A stretch of 18,968 nucleotides of DNA from an uncultured Oscillospiraceae bacterium (GTDB lineage: Bacteria; Bacillota; Clostridia; Oscillospirales; Oscillospiraceae): assembly GCA_910584285.1 (NCBI GenBank), contig CAJTYK010000040.1, forward strand, positions 1-18,968, given 5' to 3'. Below, in pieces: positions 7,570-13,914 of this stretch. The notes under the pieces were generated by a model that saw only the letters and a program-made list of their open reading frames with translations, did no database searches and was not told the origin of the DNA. Every line of letters starts with the position of its first letter. Position 1 is the stretch's first letter. The translations under genes and the position numbers were made by a program.

Positions 7570-7598
7570 TGGCGCAGCAGAACTCGCTGCCTCCACCT

Positions 7599-7667
7599 AT
7601 CAGCGCGGCGTGCCGCGCTGATGTGCAATCCCGAGGTGCAGGGCCCCCGCGAACGCAGTTCGTGGGG
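7599..7667. repeat. Two consecutive strong hairpins between the tRNA and its partial copy
   Basis: ATCAGCGCGGC (7599-7609) pairs perfectly with 7612-7622. CCCCGCGAAC (7645-7654) pairs with GTTCGTGGGG (7658-7667) with one G-U and a GCA loop. The second hairpin ends three bases before the partial tRNA copy. No ORF with a ribosome site is seen here. It may be a processed or structured RNA, or the remains of an inserted element. Confidence 0.5.
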
Positions 7668-7670
7668 TGC

Positions 7671-7702
7671 GGTAGCGAGTTCGAGCCTCGTCACTCGCTC
7701 CA
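7671..7702 (+). repeat. Exact 32-bp copy of the 3' end of tRNA-Gly (partial tRNA / att-like repeat)
   Basis: Identical to 7493-7524, covering the variable loop end, the whole T arm, the 3' acceptor strand and CCA. The 5' half of a tRNA is absent, so it cannot fold as a tRNA. An intact tRNA followed by a detached 3' fragment is the arrangement left when an element integrates at a tRNA 3' end. Only 146 bp lie between the copies, so any element has been reduced to a remnant. The alternative is a decayed tandem tRNA duplicate. Confidence 0.8.
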
Positions 7703-7740
7703 AAAGAAAAGAACCGCCTATGGCGGTTCTTTTCTTTTGG
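7700..7740. terminator. 19-bp perfect hairpin, bidirectional terminator
   Basis: The arms 7700-7718 and 7722-7740 are perfectly complementary with a TAT loop. The core is GAACCGCC/GGCGGTTC, and the outer part is A-rich on the left and T-rich on the right (TTCTTTTCTTTT), so it can terminate in both directions. The stem begins within the CCA of the partial tRNA copy. It may be the original terminator of the tRNA gene. Confidence 0.8.
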
Positions 7741-7933
7741 ACGCCGGCGCCTTTTGAATTTCAATGCTCAGGCCGGCGGAGCCGAGTCTCGCCTATCGGC
7801 TCGATCGGCGCTGGGCGGTCGCTACTGGCGACCAACGCCCCTGCGCAATTCTCCGCCGCTGCGCGGCTCTAAATTTACGGCGCACTCGCGCCGCGGCCCG
7901 GAGGGGCCGTTGGGCCGTTAGGCGGCCACTGCA
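7741..7933. other. Non-coding, GC-rich stretch packed with short inverted repeats
   Basis: No start with a ribosome site is seen on either strand. Several short stems occur in a row: GGTCGC/GCGACC around 7827-7843, GGCGC/GCGCC around 7879-7892, and GGCCC/GGGCC near 7895-7910. The composition and stem density resemble a structured RNA or decayed intergenic repeats, but I recognise no family. Confidence 0.4.
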
Positions 7934-7977
7934 CCGCACGCTGTGAACCGTGTGCACAGCGTGCGGATTTTATTTTA
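7934..7977 (+). terminator. Strong hairpin with T-rich tail (plus-strand terminator)
   Basis: CCGCACGCTGTG (7934-7945) and its complement (7955-7966) form a perfect 12-bp stem with a 9-nt loop, followed by ATTTTATTTTA. In this orientation it would stop read-through from the tRNA side. Read on the minus strand it lies 8 nt after the stop of the small gene at 7975-8148 but lacks a T tract. Confidence 0.7.
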
Positions 7978-8148
7978 CTTATCCGGTTGGTTGTCTTTCC
8001 CGTTTTTGTCCAGCTTCCTGAGAATGAAAAAGCCCATAACAGTGATTGCCACAATCGCCCCCGCATCCGGCCAGTTCATGGCATTCCCCAAAAGAGCCGA
8101 TCCCAAATATCCCACAATGATCGTTACAATAACCGCGATGATCTCCAT
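7975..8148 (-). CDS. 57-aa two-helix membrane peptide, unknown function
   Basis: ATG at 8148 with AGGAGG 6 nt upstream; TAA at 7977-7975. The 57 aa have two hydrophobic segments (about 2-21, EIIAVIVTIIVGYLGSALLG, and 29-43, AGAIVAITVMGFFIL) joined by NAMNWPD. The C-terminus is a charged tail (RKLDKNGKDNQPDK), cytosolic by the positive-inside rule. The strong ribosome site, intact frame and clean membrane pattern argue that it is real. It lies 99 nt after the tldE-like gene and could be co-transcribed, although a hairpin lies between them. The size and topology recall holin-like or small stress membrane proteins, but I cannot assign a family. Confidence 0.65.
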   Translation of the reverse strand: MEIIAVIVTIIVGYLGSALLGNAMNWPDAGAIVAITVMGFFILRKLDKNGKDNQPDK

Positions 8149-8188
8149 CTATAGCCTCCTCCCTACTTTTGCTTCTTGGAGCCTATAC

Positions 8189-8220
8189 AGGGCCGCGCCC
8201 GAAAATTCAGGCGCGGCCCT
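8189..8220. terminator. GC-rich hairpin after the tldE-like gene
   Basis: AGGGCCGCGCC (8189-8199) and GGCGCGGCCCT (8210-8220) form a perfect 11-bp stem with a 10-nt loop. Neither side has a clear T tract, so it may be a weak terminator or an RNA-stabilising hairpin between the tldE-like gene and the downstream small gene. Confidence 0.5.
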
Positions 8221-8247
8221 ATCTTGCTGTTCAGGCTGTGCTTGGGC

Positions 8248-9546
8248 TCATTCCCCCGCCCCGGCCACGCTGACGTTCTTCAGCCGCACGGCGTAGGGGC
8301 CGTCGTACTCGGCGGTGAGGTAGCGGTCGGTGGAGAAGGTGAGATCCTTCTGGGCCGCCAGGATGCTGCCGTTGATTGAGCCGCCCGTGACGGGTGTCAC
8401 CGTTCCGTCCTCGTCAATCAGATAGGCCAGGCGGATCTCGCCGCCAAAGTGGGCACTGGCCGCGTCCATCTGGAAATCGGAGAAGGTCACCGCCCATAAA
8501 ACCGGGCCCTTCTTCAATTCCGCAAAGGGCAGGTCGCCGTTGGCGCAGGCAATCCGCTGATAATCGCCCGTGGGCTTGATTCCCAGGTAGCGGCAGAAGC
8601 GGTTGGGGCCGTGCCAGGTCAGCAGCTTGCCGCTCTCCAGCAGGGGCAGGTCGGCGCCGGTGGGGATGCCCTCGTGGCTGTAGGGGTGGAAGGCCCGCAG
8701 GGTGAGGTTCAGCCGCTCGCCCTCCGTCTCCCCCTGGACGTCCTCCCCCTGCTGCCAGGTGGAATATTTGGAATACACCATGCCCGCCGCCGAGCGGGAC
8801 ACGTAATAGGACAGCAGCTCGGGCACGGCGTCCCCGCTGAGGATCAGATCGTACGTGCCGCTTTTCAGAATCCGCTGGGCCCGGGCCCGATCCCGGACAA
8901 AAGACAGGGCCTCCGCCACCTTGGCGGACAGGGCTGCCTCGTCCAGGGCCTCATACTGAAACTGGTTGTGGATCTCCACGTCCTCCGGCTCCCTACACTG
9001 CACCACGAACTCGCCGTTTACGCTGGAGTTGACGAAGGACACGTCGGTGCCCTCCGAGGACAGAATATGGCGGCGGACGCGGCAGACAAAGAGCTCCGCG
9101 GAGTTCACAAAGGCGTCCTCGTGGGTATCGGGGGCAAAGAGGGCCCGGGCCAGCTTGCCGGCGCTCTGGGTCAGGGGGGCCTGGGCCAGCTCACCCGTCT
9201 CCTCCACCATAGGGCCCTGCACCGGGTCGGGCATCTCAAACCAGGGGTTGGCGGCGAACTGGGCGGCGTAATACGCCCCCTTCAGCTCCTCGTCCAGCTT
9301 TCCGTCGTCCATGGAGGAGATGAGCTGCACCGAGGTGAAGCCCCGGGTGGGCTTGCCAACCTCTTTCGCCTCCACGTCCCGGAACACGGTGACCTCGTAC
9401 TTGTGCACGTCCTTGAGCCGCCGGGTGTCCAGCTGCTTTTTCACAAAGAACAGCTCCGCCGTCTCGTCCTCCCGCTCGTTGATGCGCCACAGGGCAATGC
9501 CGCAGCGGGCCAACGCATTTTTGATTCTCTGTATCAAATTATACAC
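8248..9546 (-). CDS. tldE: TldE/PmbA-like subunit of a TldD/TldE metalloprotease
   Basis: Encodes up to 432 aa (E. coli TldE/PmbA is about 450). It lacks HExxxH, as expected for the non-catalytic partner that forms the TldD-TldE heterodimer. The C-terminal half has family-like strands, including a segment near YLGIKPTGDYQRIACANGD and a late GGSINGSILAAQKDLTFS. TldD/TldE degrades unfolded or flexible peptides, and in E. coli it removes the leader of microcin B17 precursor. No ATG is near the start. The GTG at 9546 sits too close to the AAAGGGG ribosome site, so TTG at 9537 is a likely alternative. It lies 85 nt after tldD, probably in one operon. The low similarity of the N-terminal region leaves some doubt. 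Confidence 0.8.
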   Translation of the reverse strand: MYNLIQRIKNALARCGIALWRINEREDETAELFFVKKQLDTRRLKDVHKYEVTVFRDVEAKEVGKPTRGFTSVQLISSMDDGKLDEELKGAYYAAQFAANPWFEMPDPVQGPMVEETGELAQAPLTQSAGKLARALFAPDTHEDAFVNSAELFVCRVRRHILSSEGTDVSFVNSSVNGEFVVQCREPEDVEIHNQFQYEALDEAALSAKVAEALSFVRDRARAQRILKSGTYDLILSGDAVPELLSYYVSRSAAGMVYSKYSTWQQGEDVQGETEGERLNLTLRAFHPYSHEGIPTGADLPLLESGKLLTWHGPNRFCRYLGIKPTGDYQRIACANGDLPFAELKKGPVLWAVTFSDFQMDAASAHFGGEIRLAYLIDEDGTVTPVTGGSINGSILAAQKDLTFSTDRYLTAEYDGPYAVRLKNVSVAGAGE

Positions 9547-9631
9547 ACCCCTTTATCGCACTGTTCCGTTGTCGGGCGGGAACGGTATGAATCGCGATCC
9601 TGTCCGTCAGCGTTTTCAAGCTCTTTTCGGT

Positions 9632-11044
9632 TCAGCCTAACCGGATGCGGGCCTTCATATAGGGGCCGCCATCCGACACCTTCACCCACTCCTTGTACCC
9701 CTTGCCGCAATAACCGCTGCCGGACAGCTCCGGCGCTTTGCTCATCATGGACACGGACTTCAGCAGGTCGGGCACATAGCCGGTGAGGACGATGGGGGAG
9801 TAGAGCTTCCCCGTCAGCTTACCGTTTTTGATCTCCTTGGCGGTGGTCACCATGCACTGGATGCCCCAGTTCTTGGGATCCTCCATGCCGCTGGAGGGGC
9901 ACTCCAGCAGAAAGCCGTCCTCCACGCTGGCGATCATCTCGTCGGGTGTGCAGTCCCCGCCCTGGAAATAGGTGTTGGTCATGCGGGTGTATGCCTTGCG
10001 CTCATAGCTCTCCCGGCGGCCGTTGCCTGTGGGCTCCACCCCAAGGCGGGCGGCGGACAGCGCGTCGCACATACCGGTTTTCAGCACGCCCCGGTCGATG
10101 ATCACCGTGTCCCCGGTGAGGGTGCCCTCGTCGTCAAAAAACATGGTGGCGGACTCGTCCACGGCGGCGCCGTCGTGCATGGTCACTAAGGGGCTGGCTA
10201 CATACTCCCCCAGGAACTGCCGGGCCTGGGCCCGATCCTTGACGAACATATCCATCTCCACCCCATGGCCGAAGGCCTCGTGGACGATCATGCCGGTGGT
10301 GGCCGGGTCGCACACGCAGTCGTACTCCCCCGGCGGGATGGGCTGGCTGTCCAGCAGCTCCAGGGCATCTCGGGCGGCCTGCTCCGCCTCAGCGTCCATC
10401 TGATCCAGCAGCTCCGCGCCGCCCAGCACGGAGAAGGGCTTGTAGGACATCTTGATCTCCTGGCCCCGGGCCGCCACCACCGCCAGCATGGCGTTGGTCC
10501 ACATGACGGTCTGATCCAGATCCCGGTTTTGGGACAGGAACAGCTTTCGGTAGCAGCGGTAGGACACCATGGCCTGGGCGTCCAGCACCCGCTCGTCCAC
10601 CGCCAGGGCCTTCTCCCGGAGGGCGTTGATCTTGGCCACAATGGCCTCGTCCCCCAGCTCCCGGGGGTGGATTTTCCAGGTGGTCTCCTTTTTCAGAACG
10701 GCGGGCCTGTCCGCCGGAACGGGGGTGGGCAGGGGCGCGAAGCCGTCCAGGGTGGCGGTCTGCTCCGCCAGACGGCGGGAGAGCGTCTCACAGATGGCCG
10801 GGATCTTGTCCTCTGAAAACTCGTTGAAGGAGTATTCGGCGCAGCCCACGCCGTCAAAAATCCGCACCACGAAGCCGGTGCCGCCGCCGGTGCCGCTGGT
10901 GGCGATGTTGATGCCGCTGCGGCTGACCCGCCAGACACGGCTGTCGTCCACCACCGCCAGCACAGAGGCGTAGGGGTAAGTCTCCCCCAGGGCTGCGATG
11001 AGTTTTTTCAGGCCGGGCTTGGCCTGATCAATGGTTGGAAACAC
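9632..11044 (-). CDS. tldD: TldD zinc metalloprotease
   Basis: Encodes 470 aa, close to E. coli TldD (481). The catalytic motif is HEAFGHGVEMD, with His255, Glu256 and His260 (HExxxH). The third zinc ligand of TldD, a C-terminal cysteine, is matched by Cys446 in GYCGKGYKEW. Other family features are the N-terminal SGTGGGTGF loop (50-58) and the central MDMFVKD. All catalytic residues are present, so it should be active with the downstream TldE-like partner in the cytosol. The start is GTG at 11044 with AGGAGG 7 nt upstream. An extended -10 promoter and a palindrome lie just before it. No RiPP precursor or modification enzyme is obvious in the window, so general peptide turnover is the safer role. 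Confidence 0.92.
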   Translation of the reverse strand: MFPTIDQAKPGLKKLIAALGETYPYASVLAVVDDSRVWRVSRSGINIATSGTGGGTGFVVRIFDGVGCAEYSFNEFSEDKIPAICETLSRRLAEQTATLDGFAPLPTPVPADRPAVLKKETTWKIHPRELGDEAIVAKINALREKALAVDERVLDAQAMVSYRCYRKLFLSQNRDLDQTVMWTNAMLAVVAARGQEIKMSYKPFSVLGGAELLDQMDAEAEQAARDALELLDSQPIPPGEYDCVCDPATTGMIVHEAFGHGVEMDMFVKDRAQARQFLGEYVASPLVTMHDGAAVDESATMFFDDEGTLTGDTVIIDRGVLKTGMCDALSAARLGVEPTGNGRRESYERKAYTRMTNTYFQGGDCTPDEMIASVEDGFLLECPSSGMEDPKNWGIQCMVTTAKEIKNGKLTGKLYSPIVLTGYVPDLLKSVSMMSKAPELSGSGYCGKGYKEWVKVSDGGPYMKARIRLG

Positions 11045-11079
11045 AGAAAAGCCTCCTTTTCTTCTGAAAATGCAGGGTA

Positions 11080-11119
11080 ATTATACCATAGGCAACAGGC
11101 ATTTTGTATCCAAAATGCC
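11080..11119 (-). promoter_or_regulatory. Extended -10 promoter of tldD with overlapping palindrome
   Basis: On the minus strand TGG directly precedes a perfect TATAAT (11088-11080), and there is no good -35 hexamer. The -35 position is occupied by the inverted repeat GGCATTTTG-TATC-CAAAATGCC (11098-11119, perfect 9-bp arms). It could be an activator or repressor site. As a terminator for the preceding gene it is unconvincing because no T tract follows. Confidence 0.55.
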
Positions 11120-11135
11120 GCCCGTTCAGCAGGCC

Positions 11136-11153
11136 GCCGCGCATCAGCGCGGC
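11136..11153. terminator. Short GC hairpin after the AI-2E-family gene
   Basis: GCCGCGC (11136-11142), loop ATCA, GCGCGGC (11147-11153). It lies 37 nt beyond the stop of the transporter gene. There is no T tract, so the terminator role is weak. Confidence 0.35.
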
Positions 11154-11189
11154 GATTGCCGATATTATATCATGAAGCCAGCTGCCCGG

Positions 11190-12392
11190 TCAAGGCTGCG
11201 GGGGTGGTTCGTCGCCGCTGTCCAGCACGTTTAGCTTCCCGTGCTTTTCCAATCCGGACAAGATGGCCCGCCGGGCCAGATCGTAGATGACGGCAAACAC
11301 CGGCACCCCCACCAGTATGCCCACAAAGCCGAATAGCCCCTGAAACAGGGTGATGGCGAACAGCACCCAGAATCCGGTAAGCCCCACGCTGCCCGCCAGC
11401 AGCTTGGGGCCCAGCACGTTGCCGTCGAACTGCTGGAGGATGACGATGAAGATCAGGAAAATCAGGCAGTTGCGGGGGCTGGAGATGAGGATGAGCAGGG
11501 CGGCGGGGACGGCCCCAATGAAGGGGCCGAAGTAGGGGATCACATTGGTGACGCCGATGATCACGCTGATGAGCACCGCGTTCTGGAAGCCCGCGGCTAC
11601 CGACATAATAGCGCAGAAAATATAGCAGATCAGGCCCACAATGGCGCTGTCCAGAATTTTCCCGCCAAAGAACCCCACAAAGGTGGCGTCGATAAAGGCG
11701 CACTCCTTGAGCAGCTTTTCCGCCCGCTCCGGCTTGAATACGGCGTACACCACCGCCTTGGCATGGCGGGTGAATTTCTTCCGGCTGGCCAGCAGATAGA
11801 TGCAGATGATCACACCCAGGATGATGTTTTTCGCCACGGTGAGTACCGAGCCCACGGTGGTGACCACCCCGCCCATCATGCCCTGCATGGTGGGCAGCAG
11901 ATCGGTGGTGGCCCAGTTTTTCACCCAGTCCTCCATGGTGATGAAGGCATTGTTTACGTAGTTCTGGAGCACCTCGTTGCCCTCCAGGTGGGACAGCACC
12001 CATTTGGTGAACTCGTCCACCTTGGGCGGGACGGCGGCGGCCAGCGCCACAATGCTGGCCCACATCTCCGGCAGCACCGTGCTCAGCAGCAGGTAGAGGA
12101 TCAGCGCACTGATCAGCATCACCGCCACCACACTGAGCAGGTTGGCCCAGCCTTTGCGTTTCTCCGGCAGAACCGCCTCAAGCTGCCGCTCCAGAAAGCC
12201 GCAAGGGGTTTTCAGCAGGTAGGCCATGGTGCCGCCATAGAGAAAGGGGGTGAGGACGTCCAGCAGCCAGTGGAAGCTCCCCCGGATCTCGTCCAGCTTC
12301 AAAATGGCAAAAAACAGCAGGATGGCCAGCGCCAGGGACAGAAAGGCCGTCAGGGACTGGAAGAAAATTTTCTTGAGAAATTCCCGGTTCAT
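11190..12392 (-). CDS. AI-2E family transporter (YtvI/TqsA-like membrane protein)
   Basis: Encodes 400 aa with about eight membrane helices. Two or three are N-terminal (about 10-85), then a soluble stretch of about 110-185, then a dense helical C-terminal half. The latter contains GVTNVIPYFGPFIGAVPAAL and, later, LQQFDGNVLGPKLLAGSVGL, both hallmarks of the AI-2E/UPF0118 family. Despite the name, most members are not shown to carry autoinducer-2, and some are Na+/H+ antiporters or general exporters. The frame is open upstream to 12632, but the true ATG at 12392 overlaps the HAD stop as ATGA and starts MNREFLKK. It is therefore the second gene of a two-gene operon. The tail is Pro-rich and cytosolic. 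Confidence 0.9.
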   Translation of the reverse strand: MNREFLKKIFFQSLTAFLSLALAILLFFAILKLDEIRGSFHWLLDVLTPFLYGGTMAYLLKTPCGFLERQLEAVLPEKRKGWANLLSVVAVMLISALILYLLLSTVLPEMWASIVALAAAVPPKVDEFTKWVLSHLEGNEVLQNYVNNAFITMEDWVKNWATTDLLPTMQGMMGGVVTTVGSVLTVAKNIILGVIICIYLLASRKKFTRHAKAVVYAVFKPERAEKLLKECAFIDATFVGFFGGKILDSAIVGLICYIFCAIMSVAAGFQNAVLISVIIGVTNVIPYFGPFIGAVPAALLILISSPRNCLIFLIFIVILQQFDGNVLGPKLLAGSVGLTGFWVLFAITLFQGLFGFVGILVGVPVFAVIYDLARRAILSGLEKHGKLNVLDSGDEPPPQP

Positions 12393-13111
12393 AGGCCGCC
12401 CTCCCGCAGGCCTGTCCAATAGGCCATCAAGTCCGAAAAGCCGCCCTGGGGATAGGGGCTGAGATCCCGGCCCGTCCGGTTGATCAGGCAGTCGGTGAGC
12501 AGGAACACCTCCAGGCCCAGCTCCCGGGCCGTCATGTCCTCCTCCGCGTCGTTGCCCACCATGAGGCATTCCCCCGGCTCCAGGCCCAGGGTGTCCAGGA
12601 TCTCCTGGTAATAGCCCAGGCTGGGCTTGCACCAGTGGGAGTTCTCATAGGTGGTGCACAGGGCGAAGTCCTCCGGCTCCAGCCCCGTCCAGCCCAGGCG
12701 GACGCGGGTGCCCGCCGCCGGGAAAATGGGGTTGGTGGCCAGCACCACCCGACAGCCCGCGGCCCGGATGGCCCGGACGGTTTCCGCGGCCTGGGGATTG
12801 CTGCCGCAGAACCTTTCGGCGTCCCGGAACTCGTTGGCGTAGAACTCGTCGAATAAGTCCTTGTCCTTCAGGGCCGCCTGGCCGAAAATCTGGGCAAATT
12901 TCTGCCAGAAAACGGCCTCGTTGGTCTGACTGCCGTCATTTTTTACCATGGCGGCGGTGCCTGCCCAGATCCCGTCCACGAGCTGCTTGGGGTCGTAGCC
13001 TCTGGGGGCCGCCTTCCGGGTCAGCAGGCCGAAGTAGCCCCGGGTGAATTTCTCCTGATCCATGGGCAGCAGCGTCCCGTCCAGGTCGAACAATACGGTG
13101 GTGAGTTTCAT
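12389..13111 (-). CDS. HAD-superfamily phosphatase/hydrolase
   Basis: Encodes 240 aa. Motif I is VLFDLDGT with nucleophile Asp9 and general acid Asp11. Motif II is Thr126 (LATNP), motif III Lys162 (CKPSLGYYQEIL), and motif IV Asp188 with Asp192 (VGNDAEEDMTA). All four are intact, so it should be an active Mg2+-dependent enzyme of the phosphoglycolate-phosphatase-like subgroup with a helical cap at about 17-90. The substrate cannot be told. The ATG at 13111 has a GAAGGGAAG ribosome site; an in-frame extension of 19 residues lacks one. It overlaps the AI-2E-family gene by 4 bp. Its promoter is at 13175-13202. Confidence 0.88.
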   Translation of the reverse strand: MKLTTVLFDLDGTLLPMDQEKFTRGYFGLLTRKAAPRGYDPKQLVDGIWAGTAAMVKNDGSQTNEAVFWQKFAQIFGQAALKDKDLFDEFYANEFRDAERFCGSNPQAAETVRAIRAAGCRVVLATNPIFPAAGTRVRLGWTGLEPEDFALCTTYENSHWCKPSLGYYQEILDTLGLEPGECLMVGNDAEEDMTARELGLEVFLLTDCLINRTGRDLSPYPQGGFSDLMAYWTGLREGGL

Positions 13112-13174
13112 GTACAGCTTCCCTTCCGCGGGGCGGCTTACGCCACCCGCCGAGTATTCCGATTCCACAGGAAT

Positions 13175-13202
13175 ATTTTACCCCGGATCGCGGGAAAGTC
13201 AA
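13175..13202 (-). promoter_or_regulatory. Sigma-A promoter of the HAD/AI-2E operon
   Basis: TTGACT (13202-13197), a 16-nt spacer and TAAAAT (13180-13175) on the minus strand. Just downstream, TATTCC and GGAATA (13155-13160 and 13170-13175) form an imperfectly placed inverted repeat that might serve as an operator. The leader before the ATG is about 57 nt. Confidence 0.65.
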
Positions 13203-13534
13203 GGGAGAGTGATTACTCCGGGCGGCGCCCGCGACAGCGCGGCGTCCGACAACGTTCAACCGGGACAGCTACCGGGACGATTGTTGCGAGCTGAAAATCT
13301 GTGTGCAAGATCCCACCTGGCAGCAATTACCTGCGACGCATCGTCTGCCCGGGGCCTTGACCGCAGCTACCGTGAGAATATAAAATTCAGCTCTAATAAA
13401 GGGGCGAAATTGCGCGATCTATGGCTTAACCGCCATGAATCACGCTCTAAAGCTGCCATAAAGCAGGCGCAAAGAAGCAAGCGGATTCCAGGGAGCTGCT
13501 TGATTCACAGAACCCTTTTTGTTAAAAATAAGGG
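13203..13534. other. Gene-free spacer of lower GC
   Basis: No ORF with a ribosome site stands out on either strand. The open frame on the plus strand here runs in from inside the HAD gene and has no plausible start. The part after 13375 is clearly less GC-rich than the genes around it. Inverted repeats AACCCTT (13511-13517) and AAGGGTT (13530-13536) lie just ahead of the next promoter and touch its -35 box. Confidence 0.5.
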
Positions 13535-13563
13535 TTGCAATCTACCAATATATGTAGTAGAAT
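13535..13563 (+). promoter_or_regulatory. Sigma-A promoter for the WG-repeat gene
   Basis: TTGCAA (13535-13540), a 17-nt spacer and TAGAAT (13558-13563). It is the best promoter-like pair between the HAD gene and the start of the surface-protein gene. The -35 box overlaps the right arm of the AACCCTT/AAGGGTT inverted repeat. Confidence 0.65.
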
Positions 13564-13569
13564 AAAAGC

Positions 13570-13914
13570 GCTTTATGGCTGAAGATATATCTTTGCCCTT
13601 TTCATGAACTGGAGTGGTTGATCCAGGAGAGAGGACTCGTTTAGCCGCCTATTGCCAGGGGAGTTGTTCTCATCACGTTACAGCATGGATCAGGCGGCCG
13701 GAGGCCATGTTGATAAGATGTAACTCGTTGTAACACACGAGGATTGCAGCTGATCAAGCTGATTTTGTCCCTCTGTGAAAAGGCTTGCTCCCCCGGAGCT
13801 GTCACGTTGTCTCGAGGTCCCGTCGCCATGGGCTGGCCCGCTGAGCGGGCCAGCTGTTCGCAAAAGCAAAAAGTCATTCAATATCTTCAAGAACAAATGG
13901 AGGCATGAATTTCG
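13570..13914 (+). other. Long 5' leader of the WG-repeat gene, possibly a regulatory RNA
   Basis: About 345 nt separate the predicted transcription start from the ATG at 13915. Stems visible are CTCGT/ACGAG (around 13724-13742), CAGCT/AGCTG (around 13748-13762) and a strong GCTGGCCCGCT/AGCGGGCCAGC palindrome (13832-13854), 61 nt before the ATG. I see no known riboswitch core and no T-box sequence. There is no short ORF with a convincing ribosome site. It could be a structured leader, or simply spacer if a closer promoter exists. Confidence 0.4.

Noticed and set aside
7671..7702. Second functional tRNA-Gly
   Set aside because: Only the 3' 32 bases are present. No GCGAGTG acceptor strand, D arm or anticodon arm can be found upstream.
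7377..7703. 108-codon minus-strand ORF across the tRNA and its copy
   Set aside because: It reads the antisense of the tRNA-Gly gene and both repeat copies. The peptide is the typical false protein called across tRNA genes.
12393..12632. Upstream 80-residue extension of the AI-2E-family protein
   Set aside because: It lies wholly inside the HAD gene in another frame; the ATGA overlap at 12389-12392 is the normal arrangement.
13062..13565. 167-codon plus-strand ORF in the spacer before the WG gene
   Set aside because: It starts inside the HAD gene antisense, crosses its promoter and has no ribosome site or recognisable domain. A minus-strand ORF at 13641-13877 fails for the same reasons.
13617..13640. 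Glycine-riboswitch-like GGAGAGAGG in the WG leader
   Set aside because: The required downstream CCGAAGG-type core and paired CTCTCAGG segment are absent.
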